Shown in pieces: positions 1-8,266 of a DNA stretch of 12,607 bases. The notes beneath the pieces are model-generated. The model was not told where the DNA came from. It saw only the letters and a program-made list of their open reading frames with translations, and did not search any database. Each line of letters begins with the position of its first letter. The stretch's first letter is position 1. Both the position numbers and the translations under genes were made by a program. This stretch comes from Isohypsibius dastychi (taxonomy: Eukaryota > Tardigrada > Eutardigrada > Parachela > Isohypsibiidae): NCBI GenBank assembly GCA_034696485.1, contig JAQIWT010001089.1, positions 1 through 12,607 of the forward strand, in the 5' to 3' direction.

Positions 1-2407
1 GGACATGTGGATTTCACTGTGGAAGTTGAAAGGTCACTTTTGGCGATGGACGGTGTCGTCATCATTCTTGACGCATCCAAAGGTAGACAAAAAATTCCAA
101 AAAAAAAATATTTTCAAATTTATTCAATAAAATTGAAAAATATTCAAAAATATTTTCAAAAAATATATTACAAAAAATGTTTTCAGAAAATAAAAACATA
201 TTGCAAAATATTGCAGAAAATATTTTCGAATTCGTTTGAAAAAAACTCCAACAAAAAATATCTCAGAAGAATATTTTCAGTAAGTATGAAAATATTTCAG
301 GAAATACAGAAAATATGAAACTGTTTTTAAATTCATTTACAAAAAACTTCAAAAAATGTTTTTAGGAAATCTTGAATTTATTAAATTAATTTAACGGGAA
401 AAAAATCCGTTTTTCGAGACCCTCCAAAAACCTTATTGTTTCAGGGGTCCAAGCGCAAACGCAAACAGTATGGAGACAAGCCAAAAAGTTCAATCTTCCA
501 GCGATTGTATTTCTGAATAAGATGGACAAGCCTGGTGCCAACATCCAACGCTGCATCGACCAGCTCAAATCGAAACTCGGAATGGTGACCTTTCCTCTTC
601 GTATTCAACCTGACGCAATCAACTCGAATGCCACCCTTTCGATTTTCCATTCAGAAAACACATCTGGGTTTCTGAAAGAGAAAAAGAAGGAGTTATATGA
701 GAAGGTCGCTGATTTGGATATGGAGTTTGCGGAACAGTTTCTGGAAGGCGATCAGAAGTCTTTAGATGAAGCTGCACAGAATGCTATCATCCGTCTTTGC
801 AAAGAAACGAAGGTAACACTATGGTACTGAAATTACGTCGTCTTCGAAAGAGTTCAGTTCCATCCAATTTGGATTTTTTTTTGCTTTCAAGTATTTGTGT
901 TCGTTATTTTTTTAGGCGTCGCCTTTACTCGTGGGTTCGTCGCTGAAAGGCCAGGGTGTGACAGAGCTCTTGGATGCAGTGACCGAATACCTTCCCAATC
1001 CGCTGGAATCATTGGAAAATGGACGTCGACCTGTCATGAATGAACGGCTCAAGCAGACAGTTGGATTCTACGGCTTGGCTTTCAAAAACTTCCATCATAA
1101 ACAAAAAGGCTTGATCACGTTTCTTCGTCTCTATCGGGGCAGCCTGAAACCGGGAAGCTCGTTGTTCAACGCGAATAAGCACCAGAAAGAAAAGATCAAC
1201 AAAATCATGGAGGTCTACGCTGATGAATTGAGGTATCATTCCGAGACCTTTAATGGAACTGTGTTTTGCATGTGCTATTTTTAGGGAGATCCAGGAAGCA
1301 AATGCTGGGAATATAGTTGCAGTTAGTGGTTTGAAACTGACGGATACCGGAGATACCCTCGTGGATGTGGCACACTCCGCTGATGCCGAATCAACCAATC
1401 TCCTGCCTCTTCTGCGAGTTCCTGATCCAGTTTTCTTCTGCTCTATTGAAGCCGGTTCGGTTTCTGAGCAACAAGCACTGGAAGATGCCCTGATGATCAT
1501 CCAAAAGGAAGATCCTTCTGTAAAGGTAAGGGCTTCGAAATCTTGCACAAATACGAATGGTCTTAACGTAAGGGAGTTTTATTTGAAGGTCAGGACAGAC
1601 AATGATGTTGGTCAGCTGATCATCTCCGGAATGGGCGAGCTCCACCTGGAAATCATCCAAGCTCGCCTGAAACAGGAGTTCAACCTAGAAGTGTTCCTCG
1701 GTCCACTCCAAGTTGCGTACAAAGAATGCCCGACCGTGTCAGTTGAAAAGCAGCATTACCTTGCTAGAGACGTCCAAACAACTCACTACAAAGCTGATAT
1801 CAAGTTGCGATTATCTCCCAGTCCCGGCGCGGGTGTTTGGAAGAAACTGATTGTTCATTCTGAACTATTGAAAGGTGTGCATAAGGAGACGTTGCAGGCG
1901 GTGGAGAATGGGGTGGCTGCGGGGTTGAGTAATGGAGTGCTGATGGGGTGTCCGGTTGTGGATGTCGAAGTGGAATTAGTCAGTGTGGAAACTAGCAGGG
2001 GAATACCTGCTGCGCTGACTGCATTGAGTGCGACACAGTGCGTTCACGATATCCTCAAGGTATGGTGATCAGGAAAAGTATTCGCCGATTTTTTAGTTTT
2101 GATTTTATAGGAAGCGCAATGCCAAGTTTTGGAGCCGCTGATGCACGTTGCGATAACCACACCAACTGAAATCGTCCACGATGTGATGGGCGATTTGGCC
2201 AGAAGGAGAGCATTGATTAAAGACATTGAGGTTGTGGATGAGGAGACTCGGACGGTTGTTTGCGAGACGCCATTGGCGGAGATGCTGCATTTTAGTCGTG
2301 ATATCCGAACGCTTGCACACGGAATGGCTAGTTTTAGTATCGAATTCGGGCGATATCAACCTGTTGATCAGGACCAATATGAAAAGATCAAGAACCGTTT
2401 CTTATGA
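1..2407 (+). CDS. GFM2: Mitochondrial elongation factor G2 (ribosome-releasing factor 2), 5'-partial, six exons
   Basis: Exons by splice-site and frame matching: 1-82, 445-812, 916-1232, 1285-1525, 1589-2059, 2111-2407; 1776 nt, 591 residues plus TGA. The window opens inside the GTPase domain at the GHVDF that follows DTP in the G3 motif. NKMD (G4) lies at residues 52-55 and GSSLK (G5) at 157-161. Then come domain II, domain III with GMGELHLEII, and domains IV-V ending VLEPLMHVAI and HFSRDIRTL. Family knowledge: GFM2 works with mitochondrial RRF to split ribosomes in the matrix, rather than in translocation (GFM1). VLEPLM and the EDPSVKVR segment fit GFM2; human GFM2 is about 780 aa, so the N-terminus and transit peptide lie outside. 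The charged linker before VPDPVFF is shorter than in the human protein. All five introns are GT-AG (362, 103, 52, 63, 51 nt). Confidence 0.93.
83..444 (+). repeat. AT-rich degenerate repeat filling GFM2 first visible intron
   Basis: This intron starts GTAGAC after a split glycine codon and ends TTTCAG at 444. Most of it is a loosely repeated AAAATATTTTCARAAA-like word, clearest from about 95 to 320. The repeat generates several decoy acceptors of the TTTTCAG type. An open frame at 7-318 is simply exon reading through into this repeat and is not a separate gene. Confidence 0.7.
1526..1588 (+). other. 63-nt frame-neutral intron in GFM2
   Basis: Donor AAAG|GTAAGG and acceptor TTTGAAG|GTC flank a 63-nt segment with no stop codon and a length divisible by three. 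Removing it gives PSVKVRTDNDVGQLI, which matches the continuous domain III sequence of other GFM2 proteins; keeping it inserts 21 residues. I therefore treat it as an intron. The acceptor lacks a strong pyrimidine tract. Confidence 0.8.
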
Positions 2408-2460
2408 TAAGTTCTGTTTTTTTCTCGGAAACTTGTGAATATTGAGAGGTGGAATTTGGC

Positions 2461-2466
2461 AATAAA
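2461..2466 (+). terminator. Poly(A) signal of GFM2
   Basis: Canonical AATAAA 54 bp after the GFM2 stop codon, the first such hexamer downstream, so a short 3' UTR is likely. Confidence 0.7.
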
Positions 2467-2631
2467 GATCGGAAACCATAGAAAAATGGCAAGTTTTCTC
2501 ATTTCAGTTGTAATTGCACGATTCCAGGGCTCCAACATCAGCGGAAAACGTATGCTTCATCTGCAATTCTGGCTGTACAGTGTCGTTTCTATCTCACCTT
2601 GGATCCAGATTTACACCTTTCTTCCGGGCTG

Positions 2632-2642
2632 CCCCCCCCCCC
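2632..2642 (+). repeat. Poly-C run (11 bp)
   Basis: Eleven consecutive C in the GFM2-WDR46 intergenic region; run length may vary by assembly or sequencing error. Confidence 0.85.
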
Positions 2643-2869
2643 TCTCTTACGAATAATGTTACGTTGACGGATGAGATCTGATCCCATACCTCTCCCTCCA
2701 TGAACCAAATTTCTTCCTACAGAATCGGCCTTTCTATGTGAGTCTCGATGGAACTGAATCCGGACAAGAGAAGACGAGATTCGAGAACGCACAAGGTGTC
2801 ACTTTCACTCTGCATTTCACTATGGCAGCATATTCATATACCCCCATATTCATCAACACCCCCTCCCCA

Positions 2870-2884
2870 CCCCCCCCCCCCCCC
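2870..2884 (+). repeat. Poly-C run (15 bp) in a C-rich tract
   Basis: Fifteen consecutive C, preceded by further C clusters from about 2840. The tract lies about 140 bp upstream of the WDR46 start codon, in its presumed promoter. On the minus strand it is a possible G-quadruplex former. Confidence 0.85.
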
Positions 2885-3024
2885 TGTCATTACCCCATAT
2901 CAATCCCCTCGAGTTGATGTCGAAATATCTGCTTTTGTAAATCTGGCCATAGTTTTGCATTGTTATCGGTCATTTGCTGTTCTGTGCTGAAAGATCCCAA
3001 CATCTGTTTTTCCACGTCTTGAAA

Positions 3025-6000
3025 ATGGGTCCGAATCAATCCGATGAGCCGCGGGGACGTGGTGGTGGGAGAGGTCGCGGAGGATATCGTGGAACTTTCA
3101 AAAAGCCTGCTGCTCGTTATTTTGATGTCGCTCGCCATCAGGACGACATGGAATCAGCGAAGACCATCGAGGCGAACTCAGCCAAGAAAAGGAAAGTAGA
3201 TCCTACGGCCACGTTTGATGGGACGACAGATTTCATTCCTCTTGGAGATGACAGCTCGGGGAAAGTTGAGAAAAATGATCGAAAAAATCGGAAAGTTCGA
3301 AGAACTGAACCAGCACCAAAAAAGAGTGAAATTTCTGCGCAGAAATCTGTTGAAGAAGAAGTAACTAACGCAGGACCAGGTGAGTTTTGAACCGACATTT
3401 AGTTTGACTTTGAACCGGAAGTGGATTATCGCTTGTTTGTTGATCCTTTTATAAATACTTTTTAATTTCAGAAAAACCAGCCCTCAGTTCGGAAGATGAT
3501 CCCTTTTTTGGATCGACAAAAATACCTGCTGCTCAGCTGAAGAAATTCGATCGCGGACCTCGAATGGACACCAAAGGAATTCGCACGTTTTTCCATCAGA
3601 AAGAACATCGAGCTCAGGAGAAGAAAGTGGCATTTAGTAAATTACAAGCTGCAAGACAGGAGATTCTGAAAAGTGAAAGTTATGGATTGCTGGAACCGGA
3701 AGGTCCTTTGGAAAGAACGGAGAGAGTTACGCAGAAAGAAATCATCAAACATGTCGATTTGCAGAGCAAAGTAAGTTTCAATTTTAAGTTAAAAAAAAAC
3801 AGAATATTTTTGTCTGATAATAAAACTTTGGTTTTTTTGTTTGAGAAATCTAGAGAAAAAATTAGGAAGACTTTCATGAAGATGGATTTGTGAGGAACAA
3901 ATAAAAACAGCACGATCAGATTTTTCTCCACATTTCTTCCGTTGTTATTTTTTAAGAATTTCTTTTCATGTTGTTTTTTCAGTTTAATATGAGGAGTCAT
4001 GATGATTAAGTATCAACTCGATTTATCGCGTTTCCGTCCATAGACTTCAGAAAACAAAATCTTGGAAATTTTTCAAAAAAATTTAAGAAAATTTTAGAAA
4101 ATTTTCTTCATCCTGTAATTTTTGAGAAATTCTCTCCAGTTTTAATTTGAATTTTTTTGAAGTTTGGAAAGCTGATTCCTCCAATTTTTTGTGAAATTTT
4201 CGCTTTTTGCAAATTTTGGAGTTTGTTCTAATTTTTTGTGTTTTTTCAGTCCAAATCCTTTGAGCTGATCTTGAACGATTTTGGGCCTTACGGATTCCAA
4301 TACACCAGAAACGGGCGGCATTTGTTACTTTATGGAAAACAGGGGCATATAGCTGGAATTGACTGGATAACCAAGAGACTCAGCTGTGAGTTCCACGCTC
4401 AGGAAAGGATAAATTGCGTGCAATGGCTTCATCAAGAGACCATGTTTGCTGTTGGCCAGAAACAATATCTCCATCTTTATGATAATAAAGGAACGGAGCT
4501 GCATTGTGTGAAGAAGATTTCGCAAGTTTTGTCGATGGATTTCTTGAAGTACCACTTTTTATTGGTGGCAGGTAAGAGGAATTTATTGATTTGAGAGTTC
4601 GGACGGGACTGCAACTGGAAAAAAATCGTTGAATTCGTTTCAAGCTTGGCGTTTTGCGGAAACAGTATCTAGCGTTGATTTAATGCATTGTAATTGAATA
4701 TGAAGTTTGAAACTTGACCGGTATTTCACTTGACCACTTTTCTACATTCCTCATTGAGAACAGCATTCGAATTTTAAAAAATTCGAAATTTTGGGAATTG
4801 CGAATGTTTGTCATATTTCCGGTTGCAAAATTGCGTTTGAAAAATTTGAAAAAATCAGACTGATTTTTTGGAATTTCTTGCGATTAATATTTCTTAGAGT
4901 TGTTTATGGCTAGTGTTTTCATTGTTTTATATTTCGATTCTTCAAGGTTCAAGGTTCAAGGGGTTGGTCGCATATCACCCCACAGGGGGAGCCACTGCAT
5001 CGAAGCTGGTAGGCTCCGCATGCCGTCTTCGACCGTGTATGCTTTTAATTTAATCCCTAGAAAGCGGGCCTTTAAGAAAGATTTGCGGGGAAGCCGAATG
5101 AAAGAAATGGCCTTAGACCACCACGAGGGGGCTCGAATGTGCCTTAATGATAATCAGCTTTAATTTTCGTATCTAAGTTTAAGCAGTTTGTGAACTCGAC
5201 ATGATGATGAATGGGTCCCACCTGAAAAATGAAAAACATAATCAAAGCGTTCATGAGAAGCCCTTCCGATAATACCCACCTTCCGAAAAAAAACCAGTGC
5301 ATCAGCAATAAAATTAAAACCTATGTATGAAACCAGAATTTTGCACTTATCACTAGTCAACAAATCAAGTCGATGATGAAATTTTGATGATGAAATCAAA
5401 AAATGGCCAAATACAGAAATTGGTTAAAATGGTTAAAAATTGGTTAGATTCTTCATCATCAAGATCAGTGGCGTATACAAGTCTGGAAAAAGGGGGGGGG
5501 GGGTGAGGCTGCCTGAGACGAAGGTGGGGCCTATTCAAGGGGTTGACCTTTTTATTACTGAGGGGTTGACCTTTTTCGTTACTAGGGGGTTGACCTTTTA
5601 GCGGCCCCCTATATTAAGTTTGGAAAAAAAGGGGGGGGGGTGAGTCACCCAAAAATAAGGGCTTCCTACGCCACTGATCAAGATAGATTCGACGGTGTGA
5701 CTTTCAAATTCAGTTATTCCAAATTTTTTTTATTTATTAATTTTTATTTTTTTACGTTATTTCTTGACTGAATCTGTTTTCTCTTTTTTAGCAAGTGCCA
5801 CTGGATTTCTGTCATGGCTGGATGTCTCCCTGGGACAAATGGTAGCACAGTTCAACACGAAATCCGGTCGACTTCCTGTGCTTCGACAAAATCCGACCAA
5901 TGGTGTTGTTCACTTGGGTCATTCTAATGGAACTGTCACTCTGTGGTCACCGAATGTTAACCAACCGCTCGTTAAATTCTTGTCCCACCGGACTCCCCTT

Positions 6001-7371
6001 CTTGCTCTGGATATCGATCATACGGGAAGATATATGGCAACTGCCGCCAGCGACCGAGTTGTCAAAATCTGGGATGTTAGGAAATATGAAACTGTCCAGG
6101 AAATTCAGGTCAGCTTCGTTCAGTTTAACATAATTTTGGGTTTTTTCGTGAATTTTGTATTTATTTATTTATTTTTTTTATTATTGGATTTCTGTTTTTT
6201 AGTTGCCACATGCCGCAGCATCGTTAAGTTTTTCGCAAAGAGGACTTTTGGCTGTCGGGATGGAGAGGCAGATTCAGATATTCAAAGGAGTTGGTCGGAA
6301 TTCTGATGCAGAATTATATATGCAGGATTACGTGAAAAGCGGTTTGCAGCATGTCGAATTCAATGTGAATGAGGACGTTCTTGGCGTTGGTCACAGGTGA
6401 GCATCGCACAAATTTTAGTCGAAATCAGAACTGTTGAAGGATGAAGCAGAACATAATATGAACGTGACTCACGTCAGACTCACGATTAATAAAATGTAAA
6501 TATATTGTTTTACAGTTAGAGTCCGTTTTTGTAAATGACGCCATGAAAAAATTGTCAAGTTTTGAAAAAATTGTCGGATTGTATCAGATAAATTGTGAAA
6601 TGGATCTGGTATTGGATTTTTAACGGAAAACTTTGGGGATAAAAATTTAAATTCTTTCAGACAAAATAACATCTCATAAATTCTAAAAAATTGTTTTTTT
6701 TCGAGAAAGACTTATTTTATTCTAAAAGATTTTTAACCGATCGAAAAGTAACTAAGAAATCTCGATAACACTTTCTTTGATGATGAAATTTGAGTGATAT
6801 GGCTTGCATTTTTTGCTACTTGAAGATCGTTTATTAAATCGTGTTCGTTCGTTCGCCTTTTGATGATTTTGATGTTTTACAACATTTCATTTTTCGTTTT
6901 GTTTTCAGCCTTGGATTCAGTAGCCTATTGATTCCTGGTTCCGGTGAAGCGCACATTGCCGCTGATGAACGCAATCCCTTCAGCACGAAAACACAGCGTC
7001 AAGAAGCGGAAGTCAAATCGTTGCTGGAGAAAATTCCAGCCGAGTTTATCACACTGGATGCGACGAAAATCGGTGCCATTCACGAACCATCGCTCCAAGA
7101 ATCTCTGGAAACGAAAGCCAGAACGCTTTTTGTGAATATCCCCAAAGTCACCTTTACTCCGAAATTCAAATCTTCCGGTGGGGCTAGCAGTTGGGTCAAC
7201 CGGAAAAAGACGGTTGAGGAAGAGATGAAAAGATCACAGGTCAAGGAAGCTGTGCGGGCCAGGAAGAAACTACTTGATATTGAAAAGGACGAGGATGATA
7301 ATGAAGAGAAAATTGTGGTTGATGAGAAACCGAAAAGTGTTTTTGATCGATTCGACCGGAAACATAACTAA
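3025..7371 (+). CDS. WDR46: WD40 ribosome biogenesis protein WDR46 (BING4, yeast Utp7), six exons
   Basis: Exons 3025-3379, 3472-3770, 4250-4571, 5792-6108, 6203-6396, 6909-7371; 1950 nt, 649 residues. Start chosen at 3025 (AAAATGG context); upstream in-frame sequence has no ATG. N-terminus: RG/RGG-rich stretch at residues 10-23, basic KKRKVD at 54-59 (likely nuclear signal), then a charged helical region. WD40 repeats begin near residue 219 with FGPYGFQYTRNGRHLLL and include LHLYDNKGTELHC, HLGHSNGTVTLWSP and SDRVVKIWD. The BING4 C-terminal domain is marked by NPFSTKTQRQEAEVKSLLEK at 518-537. Alignment from memory to human WDR46 is close throughout. Family role: scaffold of the small-subunit processome in the nucleolus, needed for 18S rRNA maturation. 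The C-terminal tail is acidic/basic and ends DRFDRKHN, like the human end. Confidence 0.95.
3771..4249 (+). other. WDR46 intron 2, with a retention ORF and AATAAA
   Basis: GTAAGT to TTTTTTCAG, 479 nt, T-rich. If unspliced, the frame runs on 41 codons to TGA at 3891-3893, and AATAAA follows at 3900-3905. Apart from that, I see no gene. An ATGATGA near 4000 was tested as a C box of a snoRNA and not accepted. Confidence 0.6.
4766..4787. repeat. Inverted repeat in WDR46 intron 3
   Basis: Arms TTCGAATTTT and AAAATTCGAA, perfect over 10 bp with a 2-nt spacer. AT-rich and possibly fortuitous. Confidence 0.55.
4849..4869. repeat. Second inverted repeat in WDR46 intron 3
   Basis: Arms AAAAAATCAG and CTGATTTTTT, perfect over 10 bp around one central base. 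About 75 bp upstream of the GC-rich island, in otherwise AT-rich intron. Confidence 0.55.
4945..5161. other. GC-rich structured island of unknown origin in WDR46 intron 3
   Basis: About 215 bp of high-complexity, GC-rich sequence between AT-rich flanks, clearly unlike ordinary intron. It opens with a short tandem AAGGTTC AAGGTTC. Stems visible include CCCC-ACA-GGGG (about 4977-4988), GGAGCC (4988-4993) with GGCTCC (5012-5017), and TCGAAG (5000-5005) with CTTCGA (5027-5032). The plus frame is open to a TAA at 5161-5163, with an Arg/His-rich translation that I do not recognise. GGTTCAAGG and TCTTCGACCGT resemble pol III B boxes, so a SINE or RNA gene is possible, but no full tRNA fold is seen. 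I found no terminal repeats or target duplication. Origin undetermined. Confidence 0.4.
5144..5399 (-). other. Possible antisense two-exon ORF nested in WDR46 intron 3
   Basis: On the minus strand an open frame from 5399 reaches a donor AAG|GTGGGT at 5280. A TTTTTCAG acceptor at 5223-5222 resumes in frame at 5221 and ends TAA at 5144. The 58-nt intron (5222-5279) equals the first intron of the SET gene. The joined peptide would be 65 residues, beginning MISSSKFHHR and ending NLDTKIKADYH. I do not recognise it. The frame may extend upstream through another acceptor rather than start at this ATG. It could be a fragment of a nested gene, a mobile-element remnant, or chance. Confidence 0.25.
5479..5644 (+). 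repeat. Paired direct repeat with G runs inside the MITE
   Basis: AAGTCTGGAAAAA then 12 G then TGAG (5479-5507) recurs as AAGTTTGGAAAAAAA then 10 G then TGAG (5616-5644). The two copies frame the tandem 23/24-bp units. Confidence 0.75.
5539..5600 (+). repeat. Three tandem copies of a 23/24-bp unit inside the MITE
   Basis: The core GGGGTTGACCTTTT begins at 5539, 5562 and 5586, with spacers TTATTACTGA and TTTCGTTACTAG-like between copies. The third copy is cut short. Confidence 0.85.
6397..6908 (+). other. WDR46 intron 5, no gene found
   Basis: GTGAGC to GTTTTCAG, 512 nt, AT-rich. It contains an AATAAA at 6488-6493 shortly after two ACTCACG words, but no ORF or RNA gene that I can support. 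Confidence 0.6.
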
Positions 7372-7421
7372 TTTTTCGCAAGTGAATTTCTGTTTTAAAA
7401 GTCGGCAAACTGTCTTTTCGT

Positions 7422-7427
7422 AATAAA
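7422..7427 (+). terminator. Poly(A) signal of WDR46
   Basis: AATAAA 51 bp after the stop codon, matching the short spacing seen for GFM2. Confidence 0.75.
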
Positions 7428-7514
7428 GTCTCTCGGCGTGCATGATTTATTGTTCTGAAGCAGAGTCTGTTGTTCGATGTTTCTTTGGATTTTTGGTTCG
7501 AAGAGTGAACGGAC

Positions 7515-7521
7515 TATATTT
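7515..7521 (+). promoter_or_regulatory. Candidate TATA element of the Kazal gene
   Basis: TATATTT lies 103 bp before the inhibitor start codon, in the 250-bp gap after WDR46. It is the only TATA-like word there in a plausible position; no initiator is defined. Confidence 0.25.
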
Positions 7522-7623
7522 GTAACAAATTCGTGCGTTGAGAAAGTAATGGCATCAGCTCAGAATTTATGTCTGACTTTGCGTTAAGACGGAGATCACA
7601 GAGCTCTGCATTTCCGCTTCGAA

Positions 7624-8144
7624 ATGGTTTCTGGCAGGATTTGTTTGTTCCTGATATTTTTATCTCCGCTTCTTACGATCACTTCCGGTACGGTTCTTTG
7701 TTTTTATTTGTCGAGATGGGTATAATTTTTTTTGCTTCAATATGCGTGAGCTGATTTGCTATGAATTTGTTCTGGAAGTTGGTTTTTTATTTCCAGCTGT
7801 AGGCGAGATGGAATTGTGCACTTGTAACAAAATGTTCTTTCCGGTTTGCGGAAATGATGGACAGACTCATTCAAATCCATGCATGGCAAAATGTCACGGT
7901 AAATACAAACTTCTGTTTGGCGAAGATGAAAAGTTATTCGATTAAGCACGCCAAGGAACGATAATCCAGGGAAAAAAGCGATGAGAAACCTGTTCTTTAG
8001 GCGGTTTTTTTAAAAGTGATGATCTGAAAAATGGAAATACTCGGATCATGTTTGACAAACGGAGAATTATATCAGTCTTCGACAGGTGCGGAAATCAAAT
8101 CGGAAGGACCATGTGACAGCAACCTAACAACAATTCGGCTGTGA
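7624..8144 (+). CDS. Secreted single-domain Kazal-type serine protease inhibitor, three exons
   Basis: Exons 7624-7687, 7797-7898, 8086-8144; 225 nt, 74 residues. Exon 1 encodes a hydrophobic signal peptide (MVSGRICLFLIFLSPLLTITS). Exon 2 holds Kazal cysteines 1-5: C-T-C, seven residues, C-GNDGQTHSNP-C, MAK, C. Exon 3 supplies cysteine 6 in HGAEIKSEGPC. Both introns are phase 1 with good donors (CG|GTACGG, CG|GTAAAT). Without the third exon the frame reads through and the sixth cysteine is lost, so the three-exon model is strongly favoured. One residue between C1 and C2 places it with non-classical invertebrate Kazal domains such as rhodniin. In Kazal numbering the P1 residue, second after C2, is Lys, which predicts inhibition of trypsin-like proteases. 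Target and tissue unknown. It converges on the SET gene, with 122 bp between stops. Confidence 0.85.
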
Positions 8145-8266
8145 ACCGGAAGCGACACTACCGTGATTTGTTCTTCTTACTTGCTAAAGCCCATATCATT
8201 CATAATACTTTCTGATTGAATCACGATCTCCAACAACGGAACAAGTACAGAAAAGCTTGAAGTGCT

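Larger units (their letters stand above)
2467..3024. other. Intergenic region between GFM2 and WDR46
   Basis: No gene is supported here. The stretch should contain the end of the GFM2 transcript and the promoter and 5' UTR of WDR46. Open frames such as 2748-2990 and a minus-strand frame at 2589-2792 run through homopolymers and resemble no family I know. I see no clear TATA box. Two C runs (listed separately) are the only distinctive structure. Confidence 0.6.
5466..5676. mobile_element. Non-autonomous hAT-type transposon (MITE), complete
   Basis: A 211-bp element with perfect 10-bp terminal inverted repeats, CAGTGGCGTA at 5466-5475 and TACGCCACTG at 5667-5676. It is flanked by a perfect 8-bp direct repeat ATCAAGAT (5458-5465 and 5677-5684). 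An 8-bp target duplication with CAG...CTG termini is the signature of the hAT superfamily. There is no transposase ORF, so it must be moved in trans. Inside are two copies of a purine block ending in a G run and a 23/24-bp tandem repeat. It sits in WDR46 intron 3, clear of both splice sites. The intact duplication suggests a fairly recent insertion. Confidence 0.85.

Noticed and set aside
275-290. Recursive splice (ratchet) site, TTTTCAGTAAGT, in GFM2 intron 1
   Set aside because: A ratchet site needs CAG followed by GTAAGT; here one G is missing, and the intron is only 362 nt.
1009-1548. 179-codon minus-strand frame opposite GFM2
   Set aside because: It lies across GFM2 exons on the opposite strand; the sense strand explains the sequence completely.
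2589-2990. Open frames on both strands between GFM2 and WDR46, including a plausible-looking stretch around 2700-2830
   Set aside because: They run through the poly-C tracts, lack a good start or splice context, and match no family I know.
2974-3024. N-terminal extension of WDR46 upstream of 3025
   Set aside because: The open frame has no ATG there; the first ATG with a good context is at 3025.
3995-4175. C/D box snoRNA in WDR46 intron 2 (ATGATGA near 4000, CTGA near 4171)
   Set aside because: The boxes are about 170 nt apart, too far for a usual C/D snoRNA, and no terminal stem is seen.
5093-5145. tRNA-derived SINE on the minus strand (GTGGTCTAAGGCC like an A box, TTCGAGCCCC like a B box)
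   Set aside because: The two boxes are in the wrong order for a pol III promoter, and no cloverleaf forms; kept only as an open possibility for the island.
6775-6880. C/D box snoRNA in WDR46 intron 5 (TGATGATGA)
   Set aside because: No CTGA D box at a suitable distance and no closing stem.
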